NCBI GenBank assembly: GCA_017458065.1
Contig: JAFTGD010000043.1
Span: 62,001-126,000, forward strand
DNA: 64,000 nt
Direction: 5' to 3'
Source of the DNA: Oscillospiraceae bacterium
GTDB lineage: Bacteria; Bacillota; Clostridia; Oscillospirales; Oscillospiraceae
Position 1 is the first letter of the stretch. Each line of letters begins with the position of its first letter. This document shows positions 8,140 to 17,025 of this stretch, in pieces. The position numbers were made by a program, and so were the translations under genes. Below the pieces are notes generated by a model. It had not been told where the DNA came from, made no database searches, and saw only the letters and a list, made by a program, of their open reading frames with translations.

Positions 8140-10238
8140 AAGAAGAAATGATTCTGTTTGCGCTCAATGACATGGAAGATTCCTTGCTGGAACGCACACG
8201 TCAGGCATTAGGCTTCAAGCTCAGTGGAAAGAAACGCAAAGCCAGGAAAAGCATCCGTATCGTGCTGTTGGCGGCTGTCCTTTCCACGCTGCTGGTTGGC
8301 GCGGCGTGGGCGGCCGGGCTGATTGGAGTGGGTAATATGCGCGCCGGCCAGCTTTTTGGTATAAATATGCTCAGCATGGAAGGGCTGAGCGACAGCGCCG
8401 AAGGCCGGGCCCTGCGGGAGTGGCTTTCTTTCTATGACGAGCACCGGGAAGACCCATATGATGCCGAAGAAGCTATTGCTCTCATGGACGAATACGGTCC
8501 CTATGGCGTTACAACACAGGCTATGGCCGATGAAATTGACAGGATCTGCGGGGAGTATAAGCTCACTCGTCTTGGCAAACTGTCCACTCCGCCGGATGAA
8601 AAAAGCTTTTATAAAGCCGCGAATATCGGAAAGCTGACTGCCGGGAACGAACAGTATGAAAATGATTACGGCGGGGGCTACGTATATTCCAGCGGTACCT
8701 TCCAGTACGACGGCACGCTGTTTCCGCGTGACAAAGCAACCTGTATTCCCTACCAATTCCGCAATGCGGTAAAAGGCGTGCTGGGATATGTGACCATGAA
8801 CGCCGGTGATCCCAACGACTATGCCGAATGGCAGTATAAAACCCGTGACGGCCAGACGCTTACCATTTCCGATTCTGAACATGGCGCTTTCCTCCTGCTT
8901 GACCGGGAAGGCAGTTTCATTGTTGTTTCAATTGCCAAATCCGGATGGGAAGATTCTTTTAACGACGGGTTGCTCGATGGTCTGGGAGATCAGTTTGTCT
9001 CCATTGAGCTGAGCCATGAAGATCTGGAGGCCATCGCCGACAGCTTCAACTGGTCTGCGCTGGATGATCCGAATCTTAGTATGGACAGCGAGTTTACTTA
9101 CCACCAGTACAGTGAAATATCCGCTGTTGAGCAGCTTACGAATCCGGATATTGACCTGAGCATGGTGCCGGAAAACCAGGAATGGCTGAAACCTTCCATT
9201 TCCGCTGTTTACGAACAGCAGATTGCCCCGTATATCAGAGACTTCAAGCTGGTGGACTATTGCATTGAAAAAAGCCGTACGGATATTGGCTGGATCAGCT
9301 TCACCGGCACACCCGTGAAACCCCTCAGCTGGCGCACGGTACCGAGCGATAAAGGCGAAGTATATTGCCGCAGTGTCTGTGTGACCACGGATGAGAGCGG
9401 CCTGCCTCTTGCGTTGGACAGCTTTGACATGCTGCCGATTCCGAAGCTCGATATGGCCAAAAACATCGGCACGGAAGAAAACCCGGATTGGATCTGGCTC
9501 GTCAATGAGAAGAAAAAAATCGCATCTGCGGAGCTTTATGTTCAGCAGACCGGAGAAACCTACACAGTCTCTGATCAAAATGCTATTGATGTTCTGACAC
9601 AAATGCTGAAAAAGAACGACACAATTTCCTTTGATGCAAGCGATTCCCGATTTAATCCTCTGTACATCACCTATACTGACGGCAGCCACGCCTTGATCTT
9701 TACTGCCGCCAGCGGCGCTGACGCTTTTTGGCAGTACGGCCAGTGGCAGGGCTACCAGTTCGGCAAAACGATTTTCGACCTGTTTGGCGTTCCGCTTGAA
9801 GCCAAGGGCTACACGAAACATGACGGCCTTCTCACTGCGCACATGGATTCGCCTGATCAGAGTATGCTGAAATGGACGGAGGTGGACTTCGCTGAGGAAG
9901 GCGATCCCGTTGAGCGGCGAGTTATGTCGGATAAGATTCGGCCCGCGCGCTATGAGTATGACGGAAGCCACAACCGTGTCCGGGAGACCTGGTGGGACGG
10001 CGGCGTCATGAGCAACGAGATCGTCAGCACCTATGATGAGGACGGGCACATCCTGCACAGCGAGACGCACACCGGGAATATGTGGAGCATAACCGACTAT
10101 GAATACGATGCCGAAGGCCGGCTGACCGCGGAGATCCACCGGGACAACGACGACGCACCCGGAGCAACCGGCGGAAATATCTATTACAGCTACGATCAGG
10201 ACGGCAACTGCCGCCGCAAAATGGGCTGGGAGCAATAA
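8133..10238 (+). CDS. single-pass membrane protein with C-terminal YD-type repeats, putative anti-sigma factor (module 2)
   Basis: A 701-residue protein with a cytoplasmic N-terminus (1-41), one transmembrane segment (about 42-63) and a very large outer portion. The last 90 residues or so contain RHS/YD-like repeats: YEYDGSHNRVRETW, STYDEDGHILHSETH, YEYDAEGRLTAEIH and YSYDQDGNCRRK. The middle of the protein has no domain I recognise. Coupling by a 7-nt overlap to the sigma gene and the shared topology with its counterparts suggest an anti-sigma/sensor role, with the YD repeats as possible ligand- or wall-binding surface. The anti-sigma role is inferred. Confidence 0.65.
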   Translation: MLKEEMILFALNDMEDSLLERTRQALGFKLSGKKRKARKSIRIVLLAAVLSTLLVGAAWAAGLIGVGNMRAGQLFGINMLSMEGLSDSAEGRALREWLSFYDEHREDPYDAEEAIALMDEYGPYGVTTQAMADEIDRICGEYKLTRLGKLSTPPDEKSFYKAANIGKLTAGNEQYENDYGGGYVYSSGTFQYDGTLFPRDKATCIPYQFRNAVKGVLGYVTMNAGDPNDYAEWQYKTRDGQTLTISDSEHGAFLLLDREGSFIVVSIAKSGWEDSFNDGLLDGLGDQFVSIELSHEDLEAIADSFNWSALDDPNLSMDSEFTYHQYSEISAVEQLTNPDIDLSMVPENQEWLKPSISAVYEQQIAPYIRDFKLVDYCIEKSRTDIGWISFTGTPVKPLSWRTVPSDKGEVYCRSVCVTTDESGLPLALDSFDMLPIPKLDMAKNIGTEENPDWIWLVNEKKKIASAELYVQQTGETYTVSDQNAIDVLTQMLKKNDTISFDASDSRFNPLYITYTDGSHALIFTAASGADAFWQYGQWQGYQFGKTIFDLFGVPLEAKGYTKHDGLLTAHMDSPDQSMLKWTEVDFAEEGDPVERRVMSDKIRPARYEYDGSHNRVRETWWDGGVMSNEIVSTYDEDGHILHSETHTGNMWSITDYEYDAEGRLTAEIHRDNDDAPGATGGNIYYSYDQDGNCRRKMGWEQ

Positions 10239-10293
10239 AAGCGGGCTTTGTTTCTTGCTTCTGTAGTTTTTCAGTAAAGAATCTTTTGAGGTA

Positions 10294-10327
10294 TGTCACA
10301 TTTTCTTCGGAAGGCGTGTCTATATAG
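10294..10327 (+). promoter_or_regulatory. ECF-type promoter before the lipoprotein gene
   Basis: TGTCAC at 10294-10299, then CGTGTCTATATAGG from 10315, closely following the sequence at 7518-7550 (TGT-A-ATTT-TTC, then CG-GT-TAT-AGG-TGA). This suggests that the lipoprotein and the downstream sigma gene are read by a local ECF sigma factor. Confidence 0.5.
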
Positions 10328-10354
10328 GTGAACGCCACTGAAAGGAGTGAGCTT

Positions 10355-10945
10355 ATGAAACATAGGATTATTCTTCTGTTTTTCTTATGTACGGTTTTCC
10401 TGACAGCTTGCGGGAACCGGTCTGAGTCCGCAACTATAACACCTGAGTCTCCTTGGCCAAGTCATGCTCCAGACGCGACGCCTTATGTGCGGTTCCAGTC
10501 CGAGGCCAACGGAATTCCAGCCCCTGAGAATGAACAAGGTCAGACTGAGAATTACGGAAGCTATGAGGAATTCATCCATAGTATATATGCTGTAGAAGGC
10601 AAATTCTACGGAAAAGACTGGGAATTGCAGATGTTTAAGGATCTACCACAGGATGAACCTTATCCTTTTGTAATACGAACAAACGCTATGCTGCAAGGCG
10701 CAGATTCAGTAGATGACCATATTGCGTTGGCACAAAGGTTTGCTGAACTCGACTGCGAAGCGAAAGTCAAAGAAATGCGCAGAGTTGAAGATGGAAAAGA
10801 ATATCTCGCCTGGGTAACGATCATCACAACAACCCCTTCCCATTTGTGGAAACTCAGTGACAGTCTGGAAGAACAACTTCATGTTGAGCAGTTGTACCAG
10901 AGCGTTGATATTCGGTTTGACACCGTGGTCTGGCCGGAGGAATAA
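10355..10945 (+). CDS. small lipoprotein of unknown function
   Basis: A 196-residue predicted lipoprotein. The signal peptide ends in the lipobox LTAC with the modified cysteine at residue 19 (start at 10355 after AAAGGAG; an upstream in-frame start would displace the signal peptide). A Ser/Thr/Pro-rich stretch follows, then a soluble domain with no fold I recognise. It sits between modules 2 and 3, 9 nt before the module 3 sigma gene, and carries an ECF-like promoter. It could be a cell-surface effector or sensor of the sigma system; nothing in the sequence decides this. Confidence 0.75.
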   Translation: MKHRIILLFFLCTVFLTACGNRSESATITPESPWPSHAPDATPYVRFQSEANGIPAPENEQGQTENYGSYEEFIHSIYAVEGKFYGKDWELQMFKDLPQDEPYPFVIRTNAMLQGADSVDDHIALAQRFAELDCEAKVKEMRRVEDGKEYLAWVTIITTTPSHLWKLSDSLEEQLHVEQLYQSVDIRFDTVVWPEE

Positions 10946-10954
10946 ACTGCTGAT

Positions 10955-11515
10955 ATGAATGAAAAAAGATTGTTGCGCAGATTGCAGCGCGGTGATGAGT
11001 CTGTGCTCCCAGAACTGATACGACAATACAGCGGGTATGCATATGCAATTGCCTCCAACATCCTGTCCCATGCTATGGGTGAAGAAGATATTGAAGAAGT
11101 CGTGTCCGATTCTTTTTTGAGCATCTGGGAAAATCGTGAGAACATCGAAACAGAGATGCTGAAAGCTTATCTTGCCGCGGTTGTTCGTAATAAAGCAAAG
11201 ACGGTATTGCGGAAGCATCATGCCGAAGAGCCTCTGGAAGATGATATCCTGCAAATCAGCATTCCAAATCAGCCGGAACAAAAGATCCTTCTCTCAGAAC
11301 TGAGGGAAATTGCACATGACGCGGTTGATTCTCTTGGAGAGCCGGATCGCGAAATCTTCCAACGCTATTATTTCCTTTATCAAAAGACGGAGGAAATAGC
11401 TGAAACACTCGGTCTTAAGGATGCAACCGTCCGGGCCAAACTTGCTCGCGGCCGGAAACGGCTAAAAGTCTATTTGACAGAAAGGGGGTTCGACTGTGAA
11501 GATACGCATTACTGA
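10955..11515 (+). CDS. ECF sigma-70 family RNA polymerase sigma factor (module 3)
   Basis: A 186-residue ECF sigma factor of a different branch from modules 1 and 2. It begins MNEKRLLRRLQRGDES, typical of ECF proteins, with region 2 at about 20-85 (EDIEEVVSDSFLSIWEN) and region 4 at about 120-178 (LGEPDREIFQRYYF, then TEEIAETLGLKDATVRAKLARGR). It lies 9 nt after the lipoprotein gene, so the two are likely co-transcribed. It overlaps the next gene by 20 nt, again coupling a sigma factor to a membrane protein. Confidence 0.88.
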   Translation: MNEKRLLRRLQRGDESVLPELIRQYSGYAYAIASNILSHAMGEEDIEEVVSDSFLSIWENRENIETEMLKAYLAAVVRNKAKTVLRKHHAEEPLEDDILQISIPNQPEQKILLSELREIAHDAVDSLGEPDREIFQRYYFLYQKTEEIAETLGLKDATVRAKLARGRKRLKVYLTERGFDCEDTHY

Positions 11516-12314
11516 TCTTGTATTGGATTGTTGTCCTGAATATATAGACATGGGCGAATACAATGACGAACTGGCAACGAGGATTATAGATAAGGTACAG
11601 GTGCACCTTAGAGCGAAGAATCAGTCTCATAGAATAAGGAAAGTACCACGCATTTTCCTCATTGCTGCTATGCTTGCACTGGCATTTGGGACGGTAGCAT
11701 TTGCTATTGCGGAATACACCATCAGCCTCCGAAAACCATCCGTAGATGAAGAACTTGTTTCCGGGTTCCGATATGAGGAGGTTGTCGACGGCAAGGTGTG
11801 GAATAGCCAAATTCTTACTTACCCCGATGCCGGAATGGTTTTCACTTTTACCTGCCCGGAAGAGATGACGCATACACCGGAGTTTCGCTGCTTCTGGCTC
11901 CCGCAGGAAGCTACGGAAGGGATTACTGATGAACAAGGCTGGACCAAGAGGCTGTTCTGTGATTCAGGAGACATCATCCCCTACTGTATTTCCACAATAG
12001 ATAGCATCAGCAATGGGCTTCAGCTCGTGTTGAGTGGTAATGTAAGCGTCGTAAAAGAAGAACGCTTGGGAGACTGGGAGCTTCTTGAAGTAACATCAGA
12101 TTACAGCGAACTGATCTATCCAACATACAACCGCGCAAACTATATTCTGCTCTTTCAGAAAACAACAGGGTATTTGGTCATGATTTCCGGCGAGCTCGAT
12201 ATGGAAACACTGGAGCATATTGCTTGTGAGATGGAAATCAGAGAAAGCGGCACTCCAAAAGTCGAGCACACCGGAGGTCCACTCATTGGAACAATTGACC
12301 TCGGCAGAGGATAA
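11496..12314 (+). CDS. single-pass membrane protein, putative anti-sigma factor (module 3)
   Basis: A 272-residue protein with about 50 cytoplasmic residues, one transmembrane segment (about 51-73) and a 200-residue outer domain. The 20-nt overlap with the module 3 sigma gene indicates a shared transcript and coupled translation. The outer domain has no motif I recognise; the repeated pattern of a small cytoplasmic head, one membrane helix and a large outer domain is the same as in modules 1, 2 and 4, although the sequences differ. Function as an anti-sigma factor is inferred from arrangement only. Confidence 0.65.
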   Translation: MKIRITDLVLDCCPEYIDMGEYNDELATRIIDKVQVHLRAKNQSHRIRKVPRIFLIAAMLALAFGTVAFAIAEYTISLRKPSVDEELVSGFRYEEVVDGKVWNSQILTYPDAGMVFTFTCPEEMTHTPEFRCFWLPQEATEGITDEQGWTKRLFCDSGDIIPYCISTIDSISNGLQLVLSGNVSVVKEERLGDWELLEVTSDYSELIYPTYNRANYILLFQKTTGYLVMISGELDMETLEHIACEMEIRESGTPKVEHTGGPLIGTIDLGRG

Positions 12315-12319
12315 CCTGA

Positions 12320-12703
12320 TATTTTACCAAGCCAAACCCGTTGCGGACTTTTGTCTGCAAGATCGCGCGCAATCTTGCGACAAAGAAGTATCATTCCAAC
12401 ACAGCTGCGATCAGAAACAGCCAGTACGACCTCGCGCTTGAAGAACTGGAAGAAGTTCTCGCCGATAAGAACAGCGTGGAGGAAGCATATGAAGCGGAAG
12501 AACTTGCAGAAGCGATCAACGGCTTCATGGCTACCTTAAATTATACAGATAGGTTTATCTTTACCCGACGCTACTGGTATTCCGATCCGGTGAAGGATAT
12601 TGCCAAAATGGCACATTCAACTACAAACAGTGTGACTGTCCGTCTTTTTCGTATCAGAGAAAAACTCAGACACTATCTCGAGAAGGAGGGATTGCTTGTA
12701 TGA
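12320..12703 (+). pseudogene. N-terminally truncated sigma factor (module 4 remnant)
   Basis: The frame opens just after a TGA at 12317-12319 and at once reads KPNPLRTFVCKIARNLATKK, which matches the interior of module 1-like sigma factors (the RPTVLSVFLGRITRNFA segment), then continues through region 4 (YTDRFIFTRRYWY, then VKDIAKMAHSTTNSV) to the normal C-terminus. Most of region 2, which binds core polymerase and the -10 element, is missing. No good start codon or ribosome-binding site is present; a TTG at 12341 is the only candidate. The break lies 9 nt after the module 3 anti-sigma gene, which suggests a deletion that removed the 5' half and the promoter. A 4-nt overlap with the intact next gene remains. 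Confidence 0.8.
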
Positions 12704-13764
12704 AGCGGGAAACAATCACCTTGATGCTCAATGGTCTGGCTGTCGACTATATCGGTGAAGCAGAGGTCTTTCGTCCGGACGCCATACAGGAAAGCCCGGA
12801 AAGGATCGTACACATGAACAAGAAACGCATTATTACATTCGCGCTGGCTGCGGCACTGATGCTTGCGCTGGGAATCACGGCTTATGCCGTGTGGAGTATA
12901 CATGTCACCCGTCAGCAGGAATTGAAAGCTGACCTGCAAATCGAAGAGAACAGTGTAAGCAGCTATACGGAATATGATATTACGGATGAAAAACTGAGCG
13001 GACTTGTCCTGCTGTCTTCCGTAAACGACGGTCAGGAGCAGCATGTCTACGTCAACATCTCCCCTGTTACAAAAGAAGAGGCAGCACGTTTTCCCTCCGA
13101 TGTCAGGTTTTCCTGGAGCATTGCTGGCACAGAGATCTGCGGTTTTGCCGGGCCGCAGCTTCCGGTGGAGCTTTCCCTGTCCGGCAAAGAGGCAATCCGT
13201 AATGCCGTGCTGGAAAACGCCTATGATGAAAAGTCGCAGACAATGACCCTGCAGTGCTATATTGATGTGAAATTTATCGAAAAGGCAGAGGCTGAACTCG
13301 GCACAAAAGACATTCCTTTTCAGGTTCATATGATCATGGGCGAGGAAGAATCACGGACTTTCGGTCCTGTTTCCTTTTCGTCGACGGAGGAACAGAAGCG
13401 ATACTTCGATTTCGGACATGCCATTTATCACGATACTGAGCTTGACAAGAAAATCGAAATCGTCGGACTCGAGCTGACACCCTTCAGCGCCATCTGGAAA
13501 GTGAGCTACGAGGGCGCGGCAGACTTTCATACCCCGGACGCAGATCCGACAGCCTATGGGCCTTGGAGCATTTTGGAGGATAAGGTTTGCATTGAGTCAA
13601 AAATCATTTTCTCTGATGGTTCTGAATTTTCCACCGGCGGTGCCCTAACCACTCCCCATGAGAATGGCACTGTGAATCAGTTCTGCGGCTGGGGTAGTGC
13701 CATCAATATCAACGAGGTGCAGCGTATTGTTATGGGAGACCTTGTTCTTTGGGAGGCAGAATAA
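12700..13764 (+). CDS. single-pass membrane protein, putative anti-sigma factor (module 4)
   Basis: A 354-residue protein with a cytoplasmic head (1-42), one transmembrane segment (about 43-66) and a large outer domain of about 285 residues. It overlaps the truncated sigma gene by 4 nt (ATGA), the relic of a once coupled pair. The N-terminus (TITLMLNGLAVDYIGEAE) resembles the heads of the other modules in length and placement. With its sigma partner broken it may be an orphan, or it may act on one of the other local sigma factors. Expression would have to come from the module 3 transcript, as no promoter is evident between the genes. Confidence 0.65.
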   Translation: MKRETITLMLNGLAVDYIGEAEVFRPDAIQESPERIVHMNKKRIITFALAAALMLALGITAYAVWSIHVTRQQELKADLQIEENSVSSYTEYDITDEKLSGLVLLSSVNDGQEQHVYVNISPVTKEEAARFPSDVRFSWSIAGTEICGFAGPQLPVELSLSGKEAIRNAVLENAYDEKSQTMTLQCYIDVKFIEKAEAELGTKDIPFQVHMIMGEEESRTFGPVSFSSTEEQKRYFDFGHAIYHDTELDKKIEIVGLELTPFSAIWKVSYEGAADFHTPDADPTAYGPWSILEDKVCIESKIIFSDGSEFSTGGALTTPHENGTVNQFCGWGSAININEVQRIVMGDLVLWEAE

Positions 13765-13814
13765 AAAGCATCACCAAATGAGATTAGAATACCGAAAATA
13801 GGATCACTTACATT

Positions 13815-13877
13815 GAGCTTCTCTTCTCCGTGAAGGGAGGCTCTCTTATTCTGAAACAAATAAGCACACTTTGGCCC
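13815..13877. repeat. hairpin plus conserved tail, copy 2
   Basis: An imperfect GAGC...GCTC hairpin (about 13815-13845) is followed by CTGAAACAAATAAGCAC (13851-13867) and, two bases on, TTTGGCCC, the same tail as at 7438-7463. The rest of the 337-nt gap 13765-14101 contains a GACCGAC/GTCGGTC hairpin (14002-14035), probably a terminator, and no gene. Sequence identity beyond the tail is weak. Confidence 0.5.
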
Positions 13878-14101
13878 GTAATCTTCTGCTCCCTGATTTT
13901 CATGGAAATGTCTCCGTTAAACTGCTTTTTGTCCCTATGGGACATTGCTTGCAAGTAAAGTGCAGATTCAATTCTCCAGTGCAGATGGGTAAAAAGAAAC
14001 GGACCGACGGACACTTTTTCAAGTTTCAGTCGGTCTGTTCTTGTATGGCGTATTATTGGGCTGTTTCGTTCGCAGAGCTATGGCGGAGGGAAAAACCGGC
14101 C

Positions 14102-15517
14102 TCAGACGCTGATTTCTGCGGGGGCGGAATCCGCGTCGGCCCAAAGGTGATCATACTGCGCGAGAAAGGCCTCCACCTGCTGCGGGGCGCGGCCGATGTA
14201 GTCGGCGGGGTTCAGCAGGGCGCTCAGTTCCTCTTCGGAAAGGCCGAACTCCGGGCACCCAGCCAGACGGGAGAGCAGGTCGCAGGGGAGCCCCTCGCGC
14301 ATGTTGAGCGTCGCCTCCATCGAGCAGCGGCGGATCACCTCGTGGAGCTGCTGGCGGTCTCCACCGCGCTTGACGGCCTCCATCAGCAGGTTTTCCGTCG
14401 CGATGAAGGGGAGATACTCCCGGACCGTGCGGTCGATGATCTTTTCATTCACATGCAGACCGGCGCAGACGTTCTGTGCCAGGCGGAGGACCGCGTCGGC
14501 GCAGAGGAAAGCCTCCGGCATGGAAAGGCGGCGGTTGGCGGAATCGTCCAGCGTCCGCTCCAACCACTGGGCCGAGGCGGTCAGCGGGGCGTTCATCGCA
14601 TCCGCCATCAGATATCTGGAGAGCGAGCAGATCCGCTCGCAGCGCATGGGATTGCGCTTGTAGGCCATGGCCGAAGAACCGATCTGGCTGTCCTCAAAGG
14701 GCTCCTCCAACTGCCGGTCGTGCTGCAGAAGGCGGATGTCCTGCGCCATCCGGTAGCAGCTCTGGGCGATGGCGCTCAGGGCGTTCAGAATGCGGGAGTC
14801 GGTCTTGCGCGGATAGGTCTGGCCGCAGACCGGGTAACAGGCCTCAAAGCCGAAGGCGTCGGCCAGCAGCTTGTTCAGACGGTCAATCTTCTCTCCGTCG
14901 CCGTCAAACAGGTCCAGAAAGCTGGCCTCGGTCCCGGTGGTGCCGCGGCAGCCGAGGAAGCGGATGCTCTCCAGGGTGAAGTCCAGTTCCTCCAGATCCG
15001 AGAGCAGATCCTGCATCCAGAGCGTGGCGCGTTTCCCAACCGTGACCAGCTGCGCCGGCTGATAGTGCGTGTAGCCCAGCGTGGGGAGGGCCTTGTACCG
15101 CGCAGCGAAGTCCGCCAGCGCTTTCAGCACCGCTAGCAGCCGGCCGCGCAGAATGCGGAGCCCTTCACGGTAGAGGATGAGATCCCCGTTGTCGGTGACA
15201 TAGCAGCTTGTGGCTCCGAGGTGGATGATGCCCGCGGCGGAGGGAGCGGCTTTGCCATAGGCGTAGATGTGGGCCATCACATCGTGGCGGACTTCCTTTT
15301 CCCGCCGGGCGGCACAGTCAAAGTCGATGTCAGTGATGTGTTCTTCCAGTTCCCGGATCTGTTCTTCGGTGATCGGAAGACCGAGCTCCCGCTCCGCCTT
15401 TGCCAGAGCCAGCCACAGCTGCCTCCAGGTCTCCACCCGTCTCTGCGGAGAGAACAGGCGCAGTATATCGCCGGAGGCATAGCGCGAGATCAGGGGAGAT
15501 TGGTAGTGCTCATACAT
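14102..15517 (-). CDS. purB: adenylosuccinate lyase
   Basis: A 471-residue adenylosuccinate lyase of the fumarase/aspartase superfamily. It splits SAICAR to AICAR in IMP synthesis and adenylosuccinate to AMP. The superfamily signature GSSAMAYKRNPMRCERI lies near residue 286, and the catalytic His regions are seen as RHDVMAHIYAYG and LGYTHYQPAQLVTVGKRA. Length is normal. It follows purA by 44 nt on the same strand, so the two steps from IMP to AMP are encoded together, and the start is preceded by GAGGAA. No purine riboswitch was seen upstream. Confidence 0.95.
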   Translation of the reverse strand: MYEHYQSPLISRYASGDILRLFSPQRRVETWRQLWLALAKAERELGLPITEEQIRELEEHITDIDFDCAARREKEVRHDVMAHIYAYGKAAPSAAGIIHLGATSCYVTDNGDLILYREGLRILRGRLLAVLKALADFAARYKALPTLGYTHYQPAQLVTVGKRATLWMQDLLSDLEELDFTLESIRFLGCRGTTGTEASFLDLFDGDGEKIDRLNKLLADAFGFEACYPVCGQTYPRKTDSRILNALSAIAQSCYRMAQDIRLLQHDRQLEEPFEDSQIGSSAMAYKRNPMRCERICSLSRYLMADAMNAPLTASAQWLERTLDDSANRRLSMPEAFLCADAVLRLAQNVCAGLHVNEKIIDRTVREYLPFIATENLLMEAVKRGGDRQQLHEVIRRCSMEATLNMREGLPCDLLSRLAGCPEFGLSEEELSALLNPADYIGRAPQQVEAFLAQYDHLWADADSAPAEISV

Positions 15518-15561
15518 GGCGTGTTCCTCGCTTCCTGTTATGGATCATTTTCGCTCCAGCC

Positions 15562-16836
15562 TCAGCGGACAAGATAGGCGTCCCGTTCCGGCCCGACGGA
15601 AACATAGCGGATGTGGCAGCCGATCTGCTCCTCAATATACTCCACATAGCGTTTTGCGGCCTCCGGCAGCGCGTCCCAGGTCCTGACGCCGGAGATGTCG
15701 CAGTGCCAGCCCGGCATCGTCGTGATAACGGGTTTTGCCAGGTCCAGTGCGGCAGGGAAGGGGAAGCTGTCCGTAGGCTTGCCGTCCAGTTCGTACCGGC
15801 AGCAGACGGGGATCTCCTCCAGATAGCTCAGCACGTCCAGCTTGGTCAGGGCAATGGCAGTGGCGCCCTGCATCTGGACCCCGTAGCGGGTGGCGACCAG
15901 GTCGACGGGGCCAACGCGGCGCGGCCGACCGGTCTTGGCGCCGTATTCGGCGCCGGCTTCCCGTAGCTTTTCCGCATCGGGACCGAACATCTCGCAGACA
16001 AAGGGCCCTTCGCCCACACAGGTCGAATATGCCTTGACAACGCCGATCACCTCATCCAGCTTTGCCGTCGGAAGCCCAGAACCGACCGGGGCGTAGGCCG
16101 CAATGGCGTTGGAAGAGGTGGTATAGGGATAGATGCCGTAGTCAAGATCACGCAGCGCGCCGAGCTGGGCCTCAAAGAGAATGCTCTTCCCCTCGGCCTG
16201 AGCCGTACGGAGGAAGGCGCCCGTATCGCAGAGGAAAGGCTTGATCTTCTCGCCGTAGTCCCCGACCCACTGCAGAAGCTGCTCCAGCGTCCAGGGTTCC
16301 GCGCCGTACACGCCGGTCAGGGTCAGATTTTTCCATTCCAGCAGCTCTTCCAGGTGGGCTTTCAGGTGCTCGGGATAGAAAAGCTCGCCGGCGAGGACAG
16401 TTTTCTTCTGGTACTTGTCCGAATAGAAGGGCGCGATCCCCTGCTTGGTAGAGCCGTATTTTTTGTCCTTCAAACGGGCTTCTTCCAAGCCGTCCAGCTG
16501 CCTGTGCCAGGGGAGCAGCAGAGAGGCACGGTCGCTGATCAGCAGGTTCTGCGGGCTGACTTCGACGCCTTTGGAACGGACATCTTCGATCTCGGTCCAG
16601 AGGTTCTCGGCGTCGAGGGCGACGCCGTTGCCGAGAATGTTGACCACGCCCGGGTGGAAGATGCCGGAGGGCAGCAGGTGGAGGGCAAACTTGCCGTAAC
16701 GGTTGACCACCGTGTGGCCGGCGTTGCCTCCGCCCTGGTAGCGGATCACGATATCGTAGGACTCGGTCAGCAGGTCGACCATGCGGCCTTTTCCCTCGTC
16801 ACCCCAGTTGATGCCGACGATTGCGCAGGTTTTCAT
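15562..16836 (-). CDS. purA: adenylosuccinate synthetase
   Basis: A 424-residue GTP-dependent ligase that makes adenylosuccinate from IMP and Asp. The GTP/IMP loop GDEGKGRMVD lies at residues 12-21, and the signature QGGGNAGHTV follows near residue 37. The conserved C-terminal region WDALPEAAKRYVEYIEEQIG and KLDVLSYL are present. The start at 16836 (MKTCAIVGINWGDEGKG) matches the family; a longer in-frame reading adds 28 residues without homology. First gene of the purA-purB unit. Length is normal. Confidence 0.95.
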   Translation of the reverse strand: MKTCAIVGINWGDEGKGRMVDLLTESYDIVIRYQGGGNAGHTVVNRYGKFALHLLPSGIFHPGVVNILGNGVALDAENLWTEIEDVRSKGVEVSPQNLLISDRASLLLPWHRQLDGLEEARLKDKKYGSTKQGIAPFYSDKYQKKTVLAGELFYPEHLKAHLEELLEWKNLTLTGVYGAEPWTLEQLLQWVGDYGEKIKPFLCDTGAFLRTAQAEGKSILFEAQLGALRDLDYGIYPYTTSSNAIAAYAPVGSGLPTAKLDEVIGVVKAYSTCVGEGPFVCEMFGPDAEKLREAGAEYGAKTGRPRRVGPVDLVATRYGVQMQGATAIALTKLDVLSYLEEIPVCCRYELDGKPTDSFPFPAALDLAKPVITTMPGWHCDISGVRTWDALPEAAKRYVEYIEEQIGCHIRYVSVGPERDAYLVR

Positions 16837-16995
16837 TGTACCAGACCCTCTCTTATACGGTGTTTTCTGTTCTCCTGCCGGGAACGGGAAGAGTATACAA
16901 TGCCGAGGGCAGAAAGTCAAAAGAGAATCCGCAAGAGGAATGAGAAATTTTGCTTATCATAGGGTTTTTATATGACAGTCATGATAAATCCGATA

Positions 16996-17025
16996 TTGGA
17001 ACTGCAGGACGAATCATGATAAAAT
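16996..17025 (+). promoter_or_regulatory. candidate promoter before the PEP/pyruvate-binding protein gene
   Basis: TTGGAA (16996-17001), an 18-nt spacer and TAAAAT (17020-17025). It lies in the 304-nt intergenic region 16837-17140 between purA (-) and the plus-strand gene. About 100 nt of leader follows with no obvious terminator. Nothing else was recognised in the gap. Confidence 0.4.

Noticed and set aside
12341-12703. A functional short sigma factor starting at TTG 12341
   Set aside because: Nearly all of region 2 is missing and no ribosome-binding site is present; treated as a pseudogene.
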